From NCBI GenBank assembly GCA_036166415.1, contig JAYZHP010000094.1:1-29187 (forward strand): a stretch of 29,187 nucleotides of DNA, written 5' to 3'. A program made the position numbers and the translations under genes. The notes under the pieces were generated by a model, which did not search any database, was not told where the DNA came from, and was given only the letters and a program-made list of their open reading frames with translations. Shown in pieces: positions 1 to 7,829 of this stretch (position 1 is its first letter; every line of letters begins with the position of its first letter). This DNA comes from TMED108 sp036166415 (GTDB taxonomy: Bacteria > Fidelibacterota > Marinisomatia > Marinisomatales > TCS55).

Positions 1-1116
1 CTGTCTTTGGTAGATGTAGGCTAATTCTCCATAGGTTGCACCCACAATCAGACGATCGCTTTTTATATCAATCGATCTACCAAACTTTGACCCAGGTAGA
101 TTTTGAGGTGCTAATATTTGATTTTGCTTATATAGATCATCGCTTGCAAGATAATATGAATAAACCTGCTCCCCATTAAAATCGCCAATAATTAATTGAT
201 CAGTATCCACAGAAATAGATGCACCAAAAAAGGATTGCTCTTGTGAATCTTTATGTGTGATTATTTGATTCAAGCCCCAACCACTTTGATTACGATGATA
301 AACATGGACTTCACCCTTATTGTCAAATCCTGGATACCCAATGAACGCTTTGTTATTGGTTAATTTTACCGAAAAACCAAAGCGCCCTTTGGTTTGCAGT
401 TTGGAAGGAGAAAAAATAGTATTGGATTCCCAGCGCCTTGCTGTGGAATTAAATAGATATTCAATGGCAATATTTCCATCGCGCGAGCCAATGATTGCTT
501 GATTATCATGAATATCAATATCCTGACCGAACAATCCATGCGAGATAATTTGATCTGTCCAAATAGGGTCAATCTCTATCCATTTTCCTGTCTCGCTATC
601 TAAATACATTGCGTATACCATTCCATCTTCATTCCTAGCGTACCGATCGCTAATTAATATCAACCCATCTTGAATCTCAACACTTGAACCAAAATCCGTT
701 GTCCAAATTTTTGGGTCGGGAAGGATCTGTTTTATTATGGTCCATTTATTGTTAGCTGTTTTTTGATAAATATAAGCACGCCCAACCCCTTCACCAGCAC
801 GACTAGGCGCACCAATAAGCATTAAATTACTATCCACAGATATTGAATGACCAAAATCATACGCAACGGTACCTTTGATTGGAGGAAAAATTTGATCTTT
901 AATTATTTCATTATTCGATATTGAATAGATATACACAGAACCATTATTAAGCGTAGAACCAGTTTGACCTACAAATATCTGATCACTTGAAAGGTATGTT
1001 GATCCCAAAATACCATATCCCAACGTATGATGTGGTCTATTCTTAGGTGCATCTGGATGAAGCTTATTATCCGCAAATAGAACAGCAGGTAAAAATAAAA
1101 GTATATATCTTAACAT
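1..1116 (-). CDS. FG-GAP-type beta-propeller secreted protein (partial, C-terminus beyond window)
   Basis: Translating the minus strand from the ATG at 1116 gives 372 codons with no stop, so the gene runs off the left edge. It opens with a short signal peptide (MLRYILLFLPAVLFA). About seven repeats follow, each roughly 45-60 residues and built on a core like FG-x-S-I-x-V-D-x-x-x-L-x-I-G. Examples are FGHSISVDSNLMLIG, FGSSVEIQDGLILIS, FGFSVKLTNNKAFIG, FGASISVDTDQLIIG and FGRSIDIKSDRLIVG. This is the FG-GAP pattern of integrin-alpha-like propellers, and seven copies would close one seven-bladed propeller. It is probably a surface or secreted binding protein; no catalytic motif is visible and the ligand is unknown. 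Only 21 bases separate it from the stop of the upstream serine hydrolase gene, so the two may be co-transcribed. Any C-terminal anchor or sorting domain lies outside the window. Confidence 0.85.
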   Translation of the reverse strand, partial: MLRYILLFLPAVLFADNKLHPDAPKNRPHHTLGYGILGSTYLSSDQIFVGQTGSTLNNGSVYIYSISNNEIIKDQIFPPIKGTVAYDFGHSISVDSNLMLIGAPSRAGEGVGRAYIYQKTANNKWTIIKQILPDPKIWTTDFGSSVEIQDGLILISDRYARNEDGMVYAMYLDSETGKWIEIDPIWTDQIISHGLFGQDIDIHDNQAIIGSRDGNIAIEYLFNSTARRWESNTIFSPSKLQTKGRFGFSVKLTNNKAFIGYPGFDNKGEVHVYHRNQSGWGLNQIITHKDSQEQSFFGASISVDTDQLIIGDFNGEQVYSYYLASDDLYKQNQILAPQNLPGSKFGRSIDIKSDRLIVGATYGELAYIYQRQ

Positions 1117-1137
1117 AAGTATGAAGGCTTGAAATAA

Positions 1138-2220
1138 TCAATTATTAGAAGCATGTGTTAGTGGAAAAATACTAATTAATTCATCAAAAACGATACTGCT
1201 AATTTTCTGGCGATAATTACTATTTGAGGCTTCATCTGATGTAATGGCAATAGCTAGTTTTCGAGAATTATCTAATATAATATACTGACCTGCATAGCCT
1301 AATGCCGAAAATACATCTTTGGATCCAATGGAATTGACCCACCATAAATATCCATATCCAGACTCATTATCTGGTAAATAATCCCAAGCACCACTCCCGC
1401 TTCTAAAGGTAATGATTTTACTAGTTGATTTATCAATCCATGATTGTGAGATCAATTGAATATCTTCTGATTTACCATCGTTGAGGTACAGATTTCCGAA
1501 TTTTAACATATCTCTTAATCTCAAATATAAACCCCAACCACCATTGCTGATCCCATTAATATCAGCCTCCCAGTAATAGTCTTTAATCCCAAGAGGGTCG
1601 AATAAAAATTCTTTTGCAAACTCTTCAGCGCTTCGATTGGAAATCTCAGTAAAAATAGCAGATAATACATGCGTACCCGCAGAACTATAATTCCATGAAT
1701 CACCTGGTGCATATATAACATCTTGATCTAAAATATATTTGATAGGGTTATTGCTTCTAATATAGTTTGTGTCATCTTCAATACCTGACCTCATCGCTAA
1801 TAGGTGATTTACTCTAATCTTTCTTTTTACTTCAGGGTTTTTATAGATAGAAATATCAAGATAGCTATCAATATGACTATATTCATTATCAATCAATTTT
1901 TGATCAATTAATTGACCTACGATTGTAGATAGAACACTTTTTGTGATAGAATAAACGGGATATTTAGTATTGATATTGCCAACTTTATAATGCTCAAATA
2001 TCTGTTGGTTATTGTATGAAATACCAATACTTCTTAAATGGTCAAGTGCTATGATTTTTGTCAATTTATCTTGCAGATTTTGAATATCAATATTCACATT
2101 ATCAATATTTTCAAAATCTAAAACAACTGGAGGTTGATCGTTTAATTTAGATGAACTATTCTTATCCTCACAGGAAAGGAATAATAGCAAAAATACTATA
2201 GCAATGATCTTTTTTATCAA
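1138..2220 (-). CDS. Beta-lactamase-family serine hydrolase, lipoprotein
   Basis: This is a class C beta-lactamase/PBP4-fold serine hydrolase. The SxxK motif is S-I-T-K (residues 102-105 counted from the longest frame). A Y-S-S triad at 189-191 stands where the Y-x-N/Y-x-S general-base motif sits. G-Y-A-G-Q near 319-323 replaces the HxG/KTG strand. The frame can be extended to a GTG at 2253, but a TTG at 2220 gives a clean lipoprotein signal (MIKKIIAIVFLLLFLSC, lipobox LFLSC). AAAGGA lies 12 bases before that TTG, so I prefer it. The protein should be tethered in the periplasm or at the outer membrane, acting as an esterase, D-aminopeptidase or peptidase; the substrate cannot be named. The start region lies back to back with the M48 gene at 2269. 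Confidence 0.8.
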   Translation of the reverse strand: MIKKIIAIVFLLLFLSCEDKNSSSKLNDQPPVVLDFENIDNVNIDIQNLQDKLTKIIALDHLRSIGISYNNQQIFEHYKVGNINTKYPVYSITKSVLSTIVGQLIDQKLIDNEYSHIDSYLDISIYKNPEVKRKIRVNHLLAMRSGIEDDTNYIRSNNPIKYILDQDVIYAPGDSWNYSSAGTHVLSAIFTEISNRSAEEFAKEFLFDPLGIKDYYWEADINGISNGGWGLYLRLRDMLKFGNLYLNDGKSEDIQLISQSWIDKSTSKIITFRSGSGAWDYLPDNESGYGYLWWVNSIGSKDVFSALGYAGQYIILDNSRKLAIAITSDEASNSNYRQKISSIVFDELISIFPLTHASNN

Positions 2221-2268
2221 CTTAATTTCAATTCCTTTTAATAATAACAACACCAGATATTAGTTTAA

Positions 2269-3129
2269 ATGAACAGAAAATACTTTAAGCAAAGTAGTAT
2301 TTTAACTTTGATTATGCTGATCTCAATTTTGCAGACAAACTGCTCACAAATTGGTCAACAAGTATCTGGATTTAATCTGTACTCTACCGCTGAAGAAATG
2401 CGTATAGGGTACGAATATTCTAAACAAATTGAACAACAAATTGCACTAAATAAAAATGCAGATATAATAGAATATATCAATGACCTTGGACAGCGCATGG
2501 TTCAAGTCTCAAAGCGTAGCAATATCCCATTCACCTTTAAAGTTGTTGATGACCCAGCTGTCAATGCTTTTGCTATACCTGGAGGATTTTGTTATGTAAA
2601 TACAGGGCTTATTCGTTTTGCCGAAACCGAAGCCGAATTAGCATCGGTTATCGGACACGAAATTGGTCATGTAGTAGGTGAACATAGCATGAAGCGAATG
2701 AGTAAGGCTCGAGCCATCAATGCAACTCTTAGCCTGGGTAGTATCTTGGGTTCAATTTTTATCGGTAAAGAAACTACTGAAAATGTACTACTAGTGGCAG
2801 ATCTAGCAGGTACCGGTATATTGCTGAACTATAGCAGAGGCGATGAACTTGAAGCGGACCGCCTTGGTATACAACAAATGCACGATGCGGGAATCAATCC
2901 AATTGGATCGCAGCAATTTTTTGAAAAACTAAGCAGCAAAGATAAAGAAGGCCCATCTGAGATCGAAAAACTTCTATCAACTCATCCAGCAACAAAAGAT
3001 AGAGTAAAGCAAGCAAGAAAATTAATCAATAAATTACCTGAAAAGACTTACAGTCCAGTATCGAATGCTAGATTTGATCTAGTCAAAAAACTGTTACCTG
3101 AAATAGAAAATAATCCTATTGTAAATTAG
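2269..3129 (+). CDS. M48 family zinc metalloprotease (BepA/LoiP/YcaL-like), exported
   Basis: This 286-residue protein is a periplasmic M48 peptidase of the family used in outer-membrane protein quality control. The zinc motif H-E-I-G-H is at 130-134. The third ligand is E193 in G-D-E-L-E-A-D (191-197), the usual E-x-x-x-D of M48. Upstream of the active site is the typical segment V-N-A-F-A-I-P-G-G. The N-terminus (about residues 9-25) is a hydrophobic export signal ending L-Q-T-N-C, a weak lipobox, so it may be a lipoprotein. There is no TPR domain, so it resembles short LoiP/YcaL forms rather than full BepA. The gene diverges from the serine hydrolase. Its last 14 bases overlap the 3' end of the convergent epimerase gene. 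No clear Shine-Dalgarno precedes the ATG. Confidence 0.9.
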   Translation: MNRKYFKQSSILTLIMLISILQTNCSQIGQQVSGFNLYSTAEEMRIGYEYSKQIEQQIALNKNADIIEYINDLGQRMVQVSKRSNIPFTFKVVDDPAVNAFAIPGGFCYVNTGLIRFAETEAELASVIGHEIGHVVGEHSMKRMSKARAINATLSLGSILGSIFIGKETTENVLLVADLAGTGILLNYSRGDELEADRLGIQQMHDAGINPIGSQQFFEKLSSKDKEGPSEIEKLLSTHPATKDRVKQARKLINKLPEKTYSPVSNARFDLVKKLLPEIENNPIVN

Positions 3130-4150
3130 AATTGGTCTCTTTTAAAGTAGTACCAATCCCATTTGAACTTGGAAGTATTAGTTTTCCATTTTCAATTGCA
3201 ACGCCACGGTAAGGATCATTCTTGATCAATAAATTCCCATCCAAATCTGCATAATCAACTAGCGGGGAGATGTGAGCTGCGGCTGTAATTGCAACCGATG
3301 ACTCAATCATGCATCCTAACATGATCTGCATATCGCGTTCGCGAGCCATATTAACCATTTTAATCGCCTCAAAAAGACTTCCGCATTTCATTAGCTTTAT
3401 ATTTATTCCATCAAATACACCTTCTATTTGAGGTATATCGGCAGAATTGAGACTATTTTCATCCGCAATGATAGGTAATGGAGATTTAGACCTTAATTGG
3501 GCGGTATCGGATAAATTAGTAGACTTAAAGGGTTGCTCAATAAATTCAATATTTTGATCAGCGAGCCAATGGGTCATTTCTAGTCCGGTTTCAAGATCCC
3601 ATCCTTCATTAGCATCTACCCGTATTATCTTATCGGTCTCCTTACGTATTTCTTGAATGATTGACTTATCGTGGTCAATATCTACTCCAAGTTTTACTTT
3701 GATAATCTGATAAGGAGTTGCCTCTTGAACTTTCTGAGGGATCAAATCCATCTCGCCAATGGAAATAGTATACGAAGTGAGCGGGGTATTATTTGGATCT
3801 GCGTTAAAATATTTATAGAGAGGTTCTTGATGTATTTGACACCACAGATCAAGGGTTGCCATTGAAAATGCAACCTCTAATGATTTAACATTATCGCATT
3901 GGGATGATATCTGATTTGAAAAAACCAAAGGGTCTTCCATAGAATCTGGGATATCAATACCTGTTTGCAGTTGGGATAATATGCGATCGGTAGATTCATT
4001 ATAGCGCCCTGAGGGAGCAGCTTCCCCTCTTCCAAGCAGTCCATCATGCTCTAAATAGACATAAACAATATCGTAATAATCATGCGAGCTTCGAGAAATT
4101 CCAAAGGGATGGGTGCATTCTATGCGATAGGTTTCAAAATGAAATTGCAT
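3116..4150 (-). CDS. Enolase-superfamily L-Ala-D/L-Glu (dipeptide) epimerase or DgcA-type enzyme
   Basis: This 344-residue enolase-superfamily enzyme belongs to the muconate-lactonizing subgroup. All catalytic landmarks are visible: K-x-K at 151-153 (K153 as base), Mg ligands D179 (R-V-D-A-N), E205 (I-E-Q-P-F) and D230 (A-D-E-N), and K252 on the opposite face (I-K-L-M-K-C-G). D-L-D-G at 302-305 is typical of dipeptide epimerases, where its aspartates bind the substrate amino group. No signal peptide is present, so it is cytoplasmic. L-Ala-D-Glu epimerases recycle murein peptides; homologues paired with DUF1611 proteins have been described as DgcA, acting on N-acetyl-D-glutamate. The DxD motif favours a dipeptide substrate, while the neighbour favours DgcA. 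The gene starts two bases after the upstream GGT-like gene ends, as third member of that operon. Confidence 0.88.
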   Translation of the reverse strand: MQFHFETYRIECTHPFGISRSSHDYYDIVYVYLEHDGLLGRGEAAPSGRYNESTDRILSQLQTGIDIPDSMEDPLVFSNQISSQCDNVKSLEVAFSMATLDLWCQIHQEPLYKYFNADPNNTPLTSYTISIGEMDLIPQKVQEATPYQIIKVKLGVDIDHDKSIIQEIRKETDKIIRVDANEGWDLETGLEMTHWLADQNIEFIEQPFKSTNLSDTAQLRSKSPLPIIADENSLNSADIPQIEGVFDGINIKLMKCGSLFEAIKMVNMARERDMQIMLGCMIESSVAITAAAHISPLVDYADLDGNLLIKNDPYRGVAIENGKLILPSSNGIGTTLKETNSNLQ

Positions 4151-4152
4151 AG

Positions 4153-5796
4153 TTATTTTAAAGAGCCGCTATTGCCTTGCCAGTCAGGATCAGAAACTCC
4201 AATCCATTCATTCCCTTCTCTCATAACAGCATATACTCGACCAAAATTTGCAATACCTTCTCTAAATCTTACAGTATGTCCTAAATTCATAAAAAATGTG
4301 GTATCTTGCTGGCTGTAGGTATTATTTGTGAAATAATTACCTTGAGACTGTTCTTTAGAGGAAATTATTTCAATTTCTATATTATCCTGAGTGGGATGCA
4401 CCCTTGGAAGCGCCATAGCCTCTTCAAGGGAATGGTTTTGATCAATTACTCTGCTTATAACAGAAACTATCGAGGAAGGTATCCTAGCACCACCAGCGGC
4501 ACCTAAGGCCAAAAATGGCTTACCATCACGTGAAACGATTATTGGTGAAATATGTGAAGGTGCTCTCACGCCTGGTTTAATTTCTCCGAGATAACCCCCA
4601 AGGGTCTGCGCATACATAAAGCCAAGACCTGGGGTAGCTACCTTAGATCCCATGGTTGTGCCAATCGTTTGAGTTAATACCACGATCATTCCGTTTTTAT
4701 CTACTACGGTAAGATGGGTAGTATGCCCCATAGCGGCAACATAAGATTCAGGAAGATTTTTATCTATATTTGAAATGGTGAAATTATGAATCTCGTTGGC
4801 GCGTTTTCTTGCCCAAGCCTTAGAGGTAAATTTATCGGCATCCTTGATGGAGAACTGAACTCTACGGTCAAGATAAGCTGCATCTATTGCATGGTAAATT
4901 GATTCAGCCCATGCATCTTTATTCTGAAGATCATAATCTAAATATTCAAGAATATGGAGCGCTTCGATCGTAATCGCACCAAATGCTGGTATCCAAAGGG
5001 CTGCTAAATCATGACCACGATAATTCCCTTTGACAATATGAGAGTTTTGAGCCTTATAATTAGCAAGGGCATCTAAAGACAATACTCCCCCATTATTGTT
5101 ATTGTCTTCCACAATTTTTTCAGCGATCCAACCGCTATAAAACACATCTGAACCTTCATTAGAAATTGATTTAAGTACTTCAGATAAATCCTTTTGTATA
5201 AGTAGTTTACCAGATTTTAATGGTGAACCATCAGGATTGGTAAAATATTGTTTTGTTCCGGAAAACTCATTGATCTGTTGATTAACACCTGCCATTCTTC
5301 TCGCTTCACCTTCAATTAAATAATGTCCATTTTCAGCATAATTGATCGCATCGCTCATTACGACCGGGAGATTCATACTGCCAAAATCCTCTAATCCTTT
5401 TGTTAAACCTTTTACTGTTCCAGGTATTCCGATACTGGGATATCCATACTTTTTCTTAGGAGCATTCTCATAATCATAATCATCTGGGGCTGCGGTAGTT
5501 GCATCAATACCGTGATACCCACTGGTTGGTGAATAAATCAAAATCTGTGTTCTGCCTCCAATACCATTCATGGTGGGCTCAACGACCGTTAAGGTAAATG
5601 CAGCAGATACCGCAGCATCCATAGCATTGCCTCCTTGCGATAATATATTTACCGCTGTCTGCGTTGCAAGTGGGTGTGCGGTTGCCACTGCCCCATTTGC
5701 TGATCGCGCCACCTTATTGGCTGATTCTTTATACAATCCTTTATCGGTGCAGGATTGCAATGTTAAGGCTAATACGATAAATATAGATATTCTCAT
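4153..5796 (-). CDS. Gamma-glutamyltranspeptidase-like Ntn hydrolase, lipoprotein
   Basis: This 547-residue member of the GGT fold self-cleaves before a threonine that becomes the nucleophile. The cleavage region is G-H-T-T-H-L-T-V-V-D, with T359 as nucleophile (E. coli TTHYSVVD, T391). G-I-P-G-T-V-K-G (123-130) and A-A-G-G-A-R-I are conserved; the latter GG is the oxyanion-hole pair. The N-terminus MRISIFIVLALTLQSC is a lipoprotein signal. Unusually, residues that hold the gamma-glutamyl group in E. coli GGT appear absent by my manual alignment: Arg114 to T100, Asn411 to G379, Asp433 to G400/401 and Ser463 to H415. Another amide substrate is therefore likely. The start overlaps the DUF1611 stop by four bases (ATGA) and the epimerase gene follows two bases after its stop. 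Confidence 0.88.
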   Translation of the reverse strand: MRISIFIVLALTLQSCTDKGLYKESANKVARSANGAVATAHPLATQTAVNILSQGGNAMDAAVSAAFTLTVVEPTMNGIGGRTQILIYSPTSGYHGIDATTAAPDDYDYENAPKKKYGYPSIGIPGTVKGLTKGLEDFGSMNLPVVMSDAINYAENGHYLIEGEARRMAGVNQQINEFSGTKQYFTNPDGSPLKSGKLLIQKDLSEVLKSISNEGSDVFYSGWIAEKIVEDNNNNGGVLSLDALANYKAQNSHIVKGNYRGHDLAALWIPAFGAITIEALHILEYLDYDLQNKDAWAESIYHAIDAAYLDRRVQFSIKDADKFTSKAWARKRANEIHNFTISNIDKNLPESYVAAMGHTTHLTVVDKNGMIVVLTQTIGTTMGSKVATPGLGFMYAQTLGGYLGEIKPGVRAPSHISPIIVSRDGKPFLALGAAGGARIPSSIVSVISRVIDQNHSLEEAMALPRVHPTQDNIEIEIISSKEQSQGNYFTNNTYSQQDTTFFMNLGHTVRFREGIANFGRVYAVMREGNEWIGVSDPDWQGNSGSLK

Positions 5797-6830
5797 AGAA
5801 TTCCTTCAATTGCATCAATAAGACCTTTATCCCCAAATCGGATCAAATCGGTTGTTGGTATTTTATATTCATTTTCAGATTCTTGAATCACCTCTAATGC
5901 CTTTTTTTCGTCAAATGCGAAAGTTAATAAATTGATTCCGATAAACTTAGATTTCCGAAATATCTTCATAAGATCTAAATGCAGATCCATAACGTGCTGC
6001 ATTGATACCATAGGAAAATCAGTTACATCAAGATCTCTTGATGGGTCATGCGTCATGAGCATATAATCTGGCATTGCTCCATGCATTAAGCCCAATGTCA
6101 CTCCTGCATAAAACTGATTAGTGAGCGCCCCCTGTCCTTCGATAATAACTAATTCTGTATCCTTTGGTGTATTCTGGATAAGAAATTCAATTTCTCCTGC
6201 CATAAAATCAGCCTTGACCGCATCAATCGGTACTCCTGACCCGCTTAATAGTATTCCAGTTTGTCCGGTACCAATAAATTCAACCTTACGCCCTCTTTCT
6301 TGGAGTCGTTTGGTTACCTCCCAGGCGGTAGTCATTTTACCGGTATCGCAATCTGTTCCTACTATCAATAATACAGGTACTTCTCTATTCTGCCAGGTTC
6401 CTGTTGGGAAATGAGGAGGGTCTGGAGGCATTCGTAAGTCAATTAATTTTACATTATTTTGTGCGGCTATATTTTTTAATTCCTTATTATCGTTTAAGAA
6501 TTGATGCATACCGCTAATAATATCACAACCGGCATTGATTGCATTGATTATCTCTCCCTTATACTCATCAGTAATGAAGCCACCTTGTGTTGCGTTTCCA
6601 ATCACTAATGTATCAGGTTTTAGGTGAAGGGTTGCATTAAAATCACCTACTACTGGGGTATTACCTCCTACACCCACCTCTTTTTCAGATGTACTACCTA
6701 TTTTTTCCCGATCGATAACGGCAACCACCTCATCCGGGCGGTAACGAATTAACATATTGCCCGTTTTATTTTTAATATAGTTGAAAGCTTCATGGCAAAG
6801 AATTGCAAAACGTTTTTTTGAATTATTCAT
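5793..6830 (-). CDS. DUF1611 family P-loop protein, D-glutamate N-acetyltransferase (DgcN)-like
   Basis: This 345-residue protein matches DUF1611. An N-terminal Rossmann-like half (about 1-140) is followed by a P-loop half starting V-L-L-I-V-G-T-D-C-D-T-G-K-M-T, with the Walker-A-like loop at 158-167. I-E-G-Q-G-A-L (230-236) and the invariant-looking H-D-P-S-R-D (261-266) follow. No signal peptide is present. Members of this family have been described in marine bacteria as DgcN, which N-acetylates D-glutamate so that an adjacent enolase-superfamily DgcA can convert it to 2-oxoglutarate; I am recalling this and could not search. Being encoded with an enolase-superfamily enzyme fits that assignment. 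It is the first gene of a translationally coupled three-gene operon. The alternative is an uncharacterised ATP-dependent enzyme of the same family. Confidence 0.8.
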   Translation of the reverse strand: MNNSKKRFAILCHEAFNYIKNKTGNMLIRYRPDEVVAVIDREKIGSTSEKEVGVGGNTPVVGDFNATLHLKPDTLVIGNATQGGFITDEYKGEIINAINAGCDIISGMHQFLNDNKELKNIAAQNNVKLIDLRMPPDPPHFPTGTWQNREVPVLLIVGTDCDTGKMTTAWEVTKRLQERGRKVEFIGTGQTGILLSGSGVPIDAVKADFMAGEIEFLIQNTPKDTELVIIEGQGALTNQFYAGVTLGLMHGAMPDYMLMTHDPSRDLDVTDFPMVSMQHVMDLHLDLMKIFRKSKFIGINLLTFAFDEKKALEVIQESENEYKIPTTDLIRFGDKGLIDAIEGIL

Positions 6831-6914
6831 ATGATCAGCTTTTATTATGCTACGCTATAATATTTTACATTAACTTTTGGATTATAAATTAATGGATTCA
6901 TAGCATTCTTTCAC
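6831..6914. promoter_or_regulatory. Divergent promoter region between DUF1611 operon and alpha/beta hydrolase gene
   Basis: This 84-base AT-rich gap separates two divergent start codons, so promoters for both directions must lie here or in the coding ends. A perfect TATAAT occurs on the plus strand at 6856-6861 and on the minus strand at 6881-6886 (plus-strand ATTATA). I find no convincing -35 for either, so the boxes are candidates only. Confidence 0.35.
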
Positions 6915-7829
6915 ATGAAAAATTATAATTTTATCGTCCTTTCAGCCATTTTGTTTATTTCAAATTGCGAAGATCAATCAACAAGCGCTGATGAGGTCAA
7001 TAAGCCAACCACTTTTTTAAAATATGGGAATGGAAAATTTGCATTTAATCACTATGCACCGCTAGCGGATAAGCCTATCAATGTATATAGCTATCTTCCA
7101 GTTGAGGGGGCAAATAACCTACCTTTGATTTTTGTGATGCATGGAAGCAGTCGAAGCGTAGTTAATAATTGTGGATATTGGAGTGAATCTGCGCGACAGT
7201 ATAAATTTATTGTTATCTGCCCTGAGTTCAATGAAACAGATTTCCCAGGAAGCGCTAATTATCAAAATGGGATGATGTATATCAATAATCAGTTCGCTGA
7301 TTCCACAAAATGGACCTACAATCTAATTGAAGAAATTTTCTCATACTTAAAAGAAAATGATGTGACTACTTATGATACGTATGGAATATATGGATTTTCA
7401 GGTGGAGGTCAATTTGTGCATCGATACGCACTGTTCACTGATCCAAAACGTGCATCCTTTATTATTCCAGGTGCAAGCGGCTGGTATACCCTACCAAATT
7501 ACTCTGAAAACTACCCTTACGGATTGAACAGTTCACCGTTTATTGAAAGTAGTTTAAATGGAAAATTTCAACTCCCTATCACAATTTTAGTTGGTGAAAA
7601 TGATACCGATCCAAATGATTCTTCTTTAAGAAAAACATCTCAAGCTATGCGACAAGGGTTGCATCGCTATGAACGAGCAAAATATTTTTTTGATGCAGCA
7701 ACAAATAAGGCAGATGAACTTGGGGTAAAATTTAATTGGAAGCTTGAAACGGTTTCAAATGTGGGTCATTCTTCAAGCGAAGTGGCGCCAATAGCAGCAA
7801 AATTATTTCACAATAGCTTGAACGACTAA
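6915..7829 (+). CDS. Alpha/beta hydrolase (esterase/PHB-depolymerase-like), lipoprotein
   Basis: This 304-residue hydrolase has the complete fold signature. The oxyanion loop is F-V-M-H-G-S-S (73-79) and the nucleophile elbow G-F-S-G-G-G places Ser162. The acid is D230 or D232 in G-E-N-D-T-D-P, and H285 lies in N-V-G-H-S-S. The N-terminus MKNYNFIVLSAILFISNC is a lipoprotein signal, so it acts in the periplasm or at the outer membrane. The layout resembles polyhydroxybutyrate-depolymerase or feruloyl-esterase-like proteins, but the substrate is not determinable. It is alone on the plus strand between two glutamate-related minus-strand operons. Its stop codon overlaps the stop of the convergent N-formylglutamate-amidohydrolase-like gene (shared bases around 7826-7829). 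Confidence 0.85.
   Translation: MKNYNFIVLSAILFISNCEDQSTSADEVNKPTTFLKYGNGKFAFNHYAPLADKPINVYSYLPVEGANNLPLIFVMHGSSRSVVNNCGYWSESARQYKFIVICPEFNETDFPGSANYQNGMMYINNQFADSTKWTYNLIEEIFSYLKENDVTTYDTYGIYGFSGGGQFVHRYALFTDPKRASFIIPGASGWYTLPNYSENYPYGLNSSPFIESSLNGKFQLPITILVGENDTDPNDSSLRKTSQAMRQGLHRYERAKYFFDAATNKADELGVKFNWKLETVSNVGHSSSEVAPIAAKLFHNSLND

Noticed and set aside
366..572. Short open frames on both strands in 320-572
   Set aside because: They overlap the FG-GAP propeller frame, which has a signal peptide and repeats; the short frames have neither family signature nor start signals.
2221..2253. GTG at 2253 as start of the serine hydrolase
   Set aside because: It has no ribosome site and would put eleven extra residues before an otherwise standard lipoprotein signal; TTG at 2220 is preferred, though not proven.
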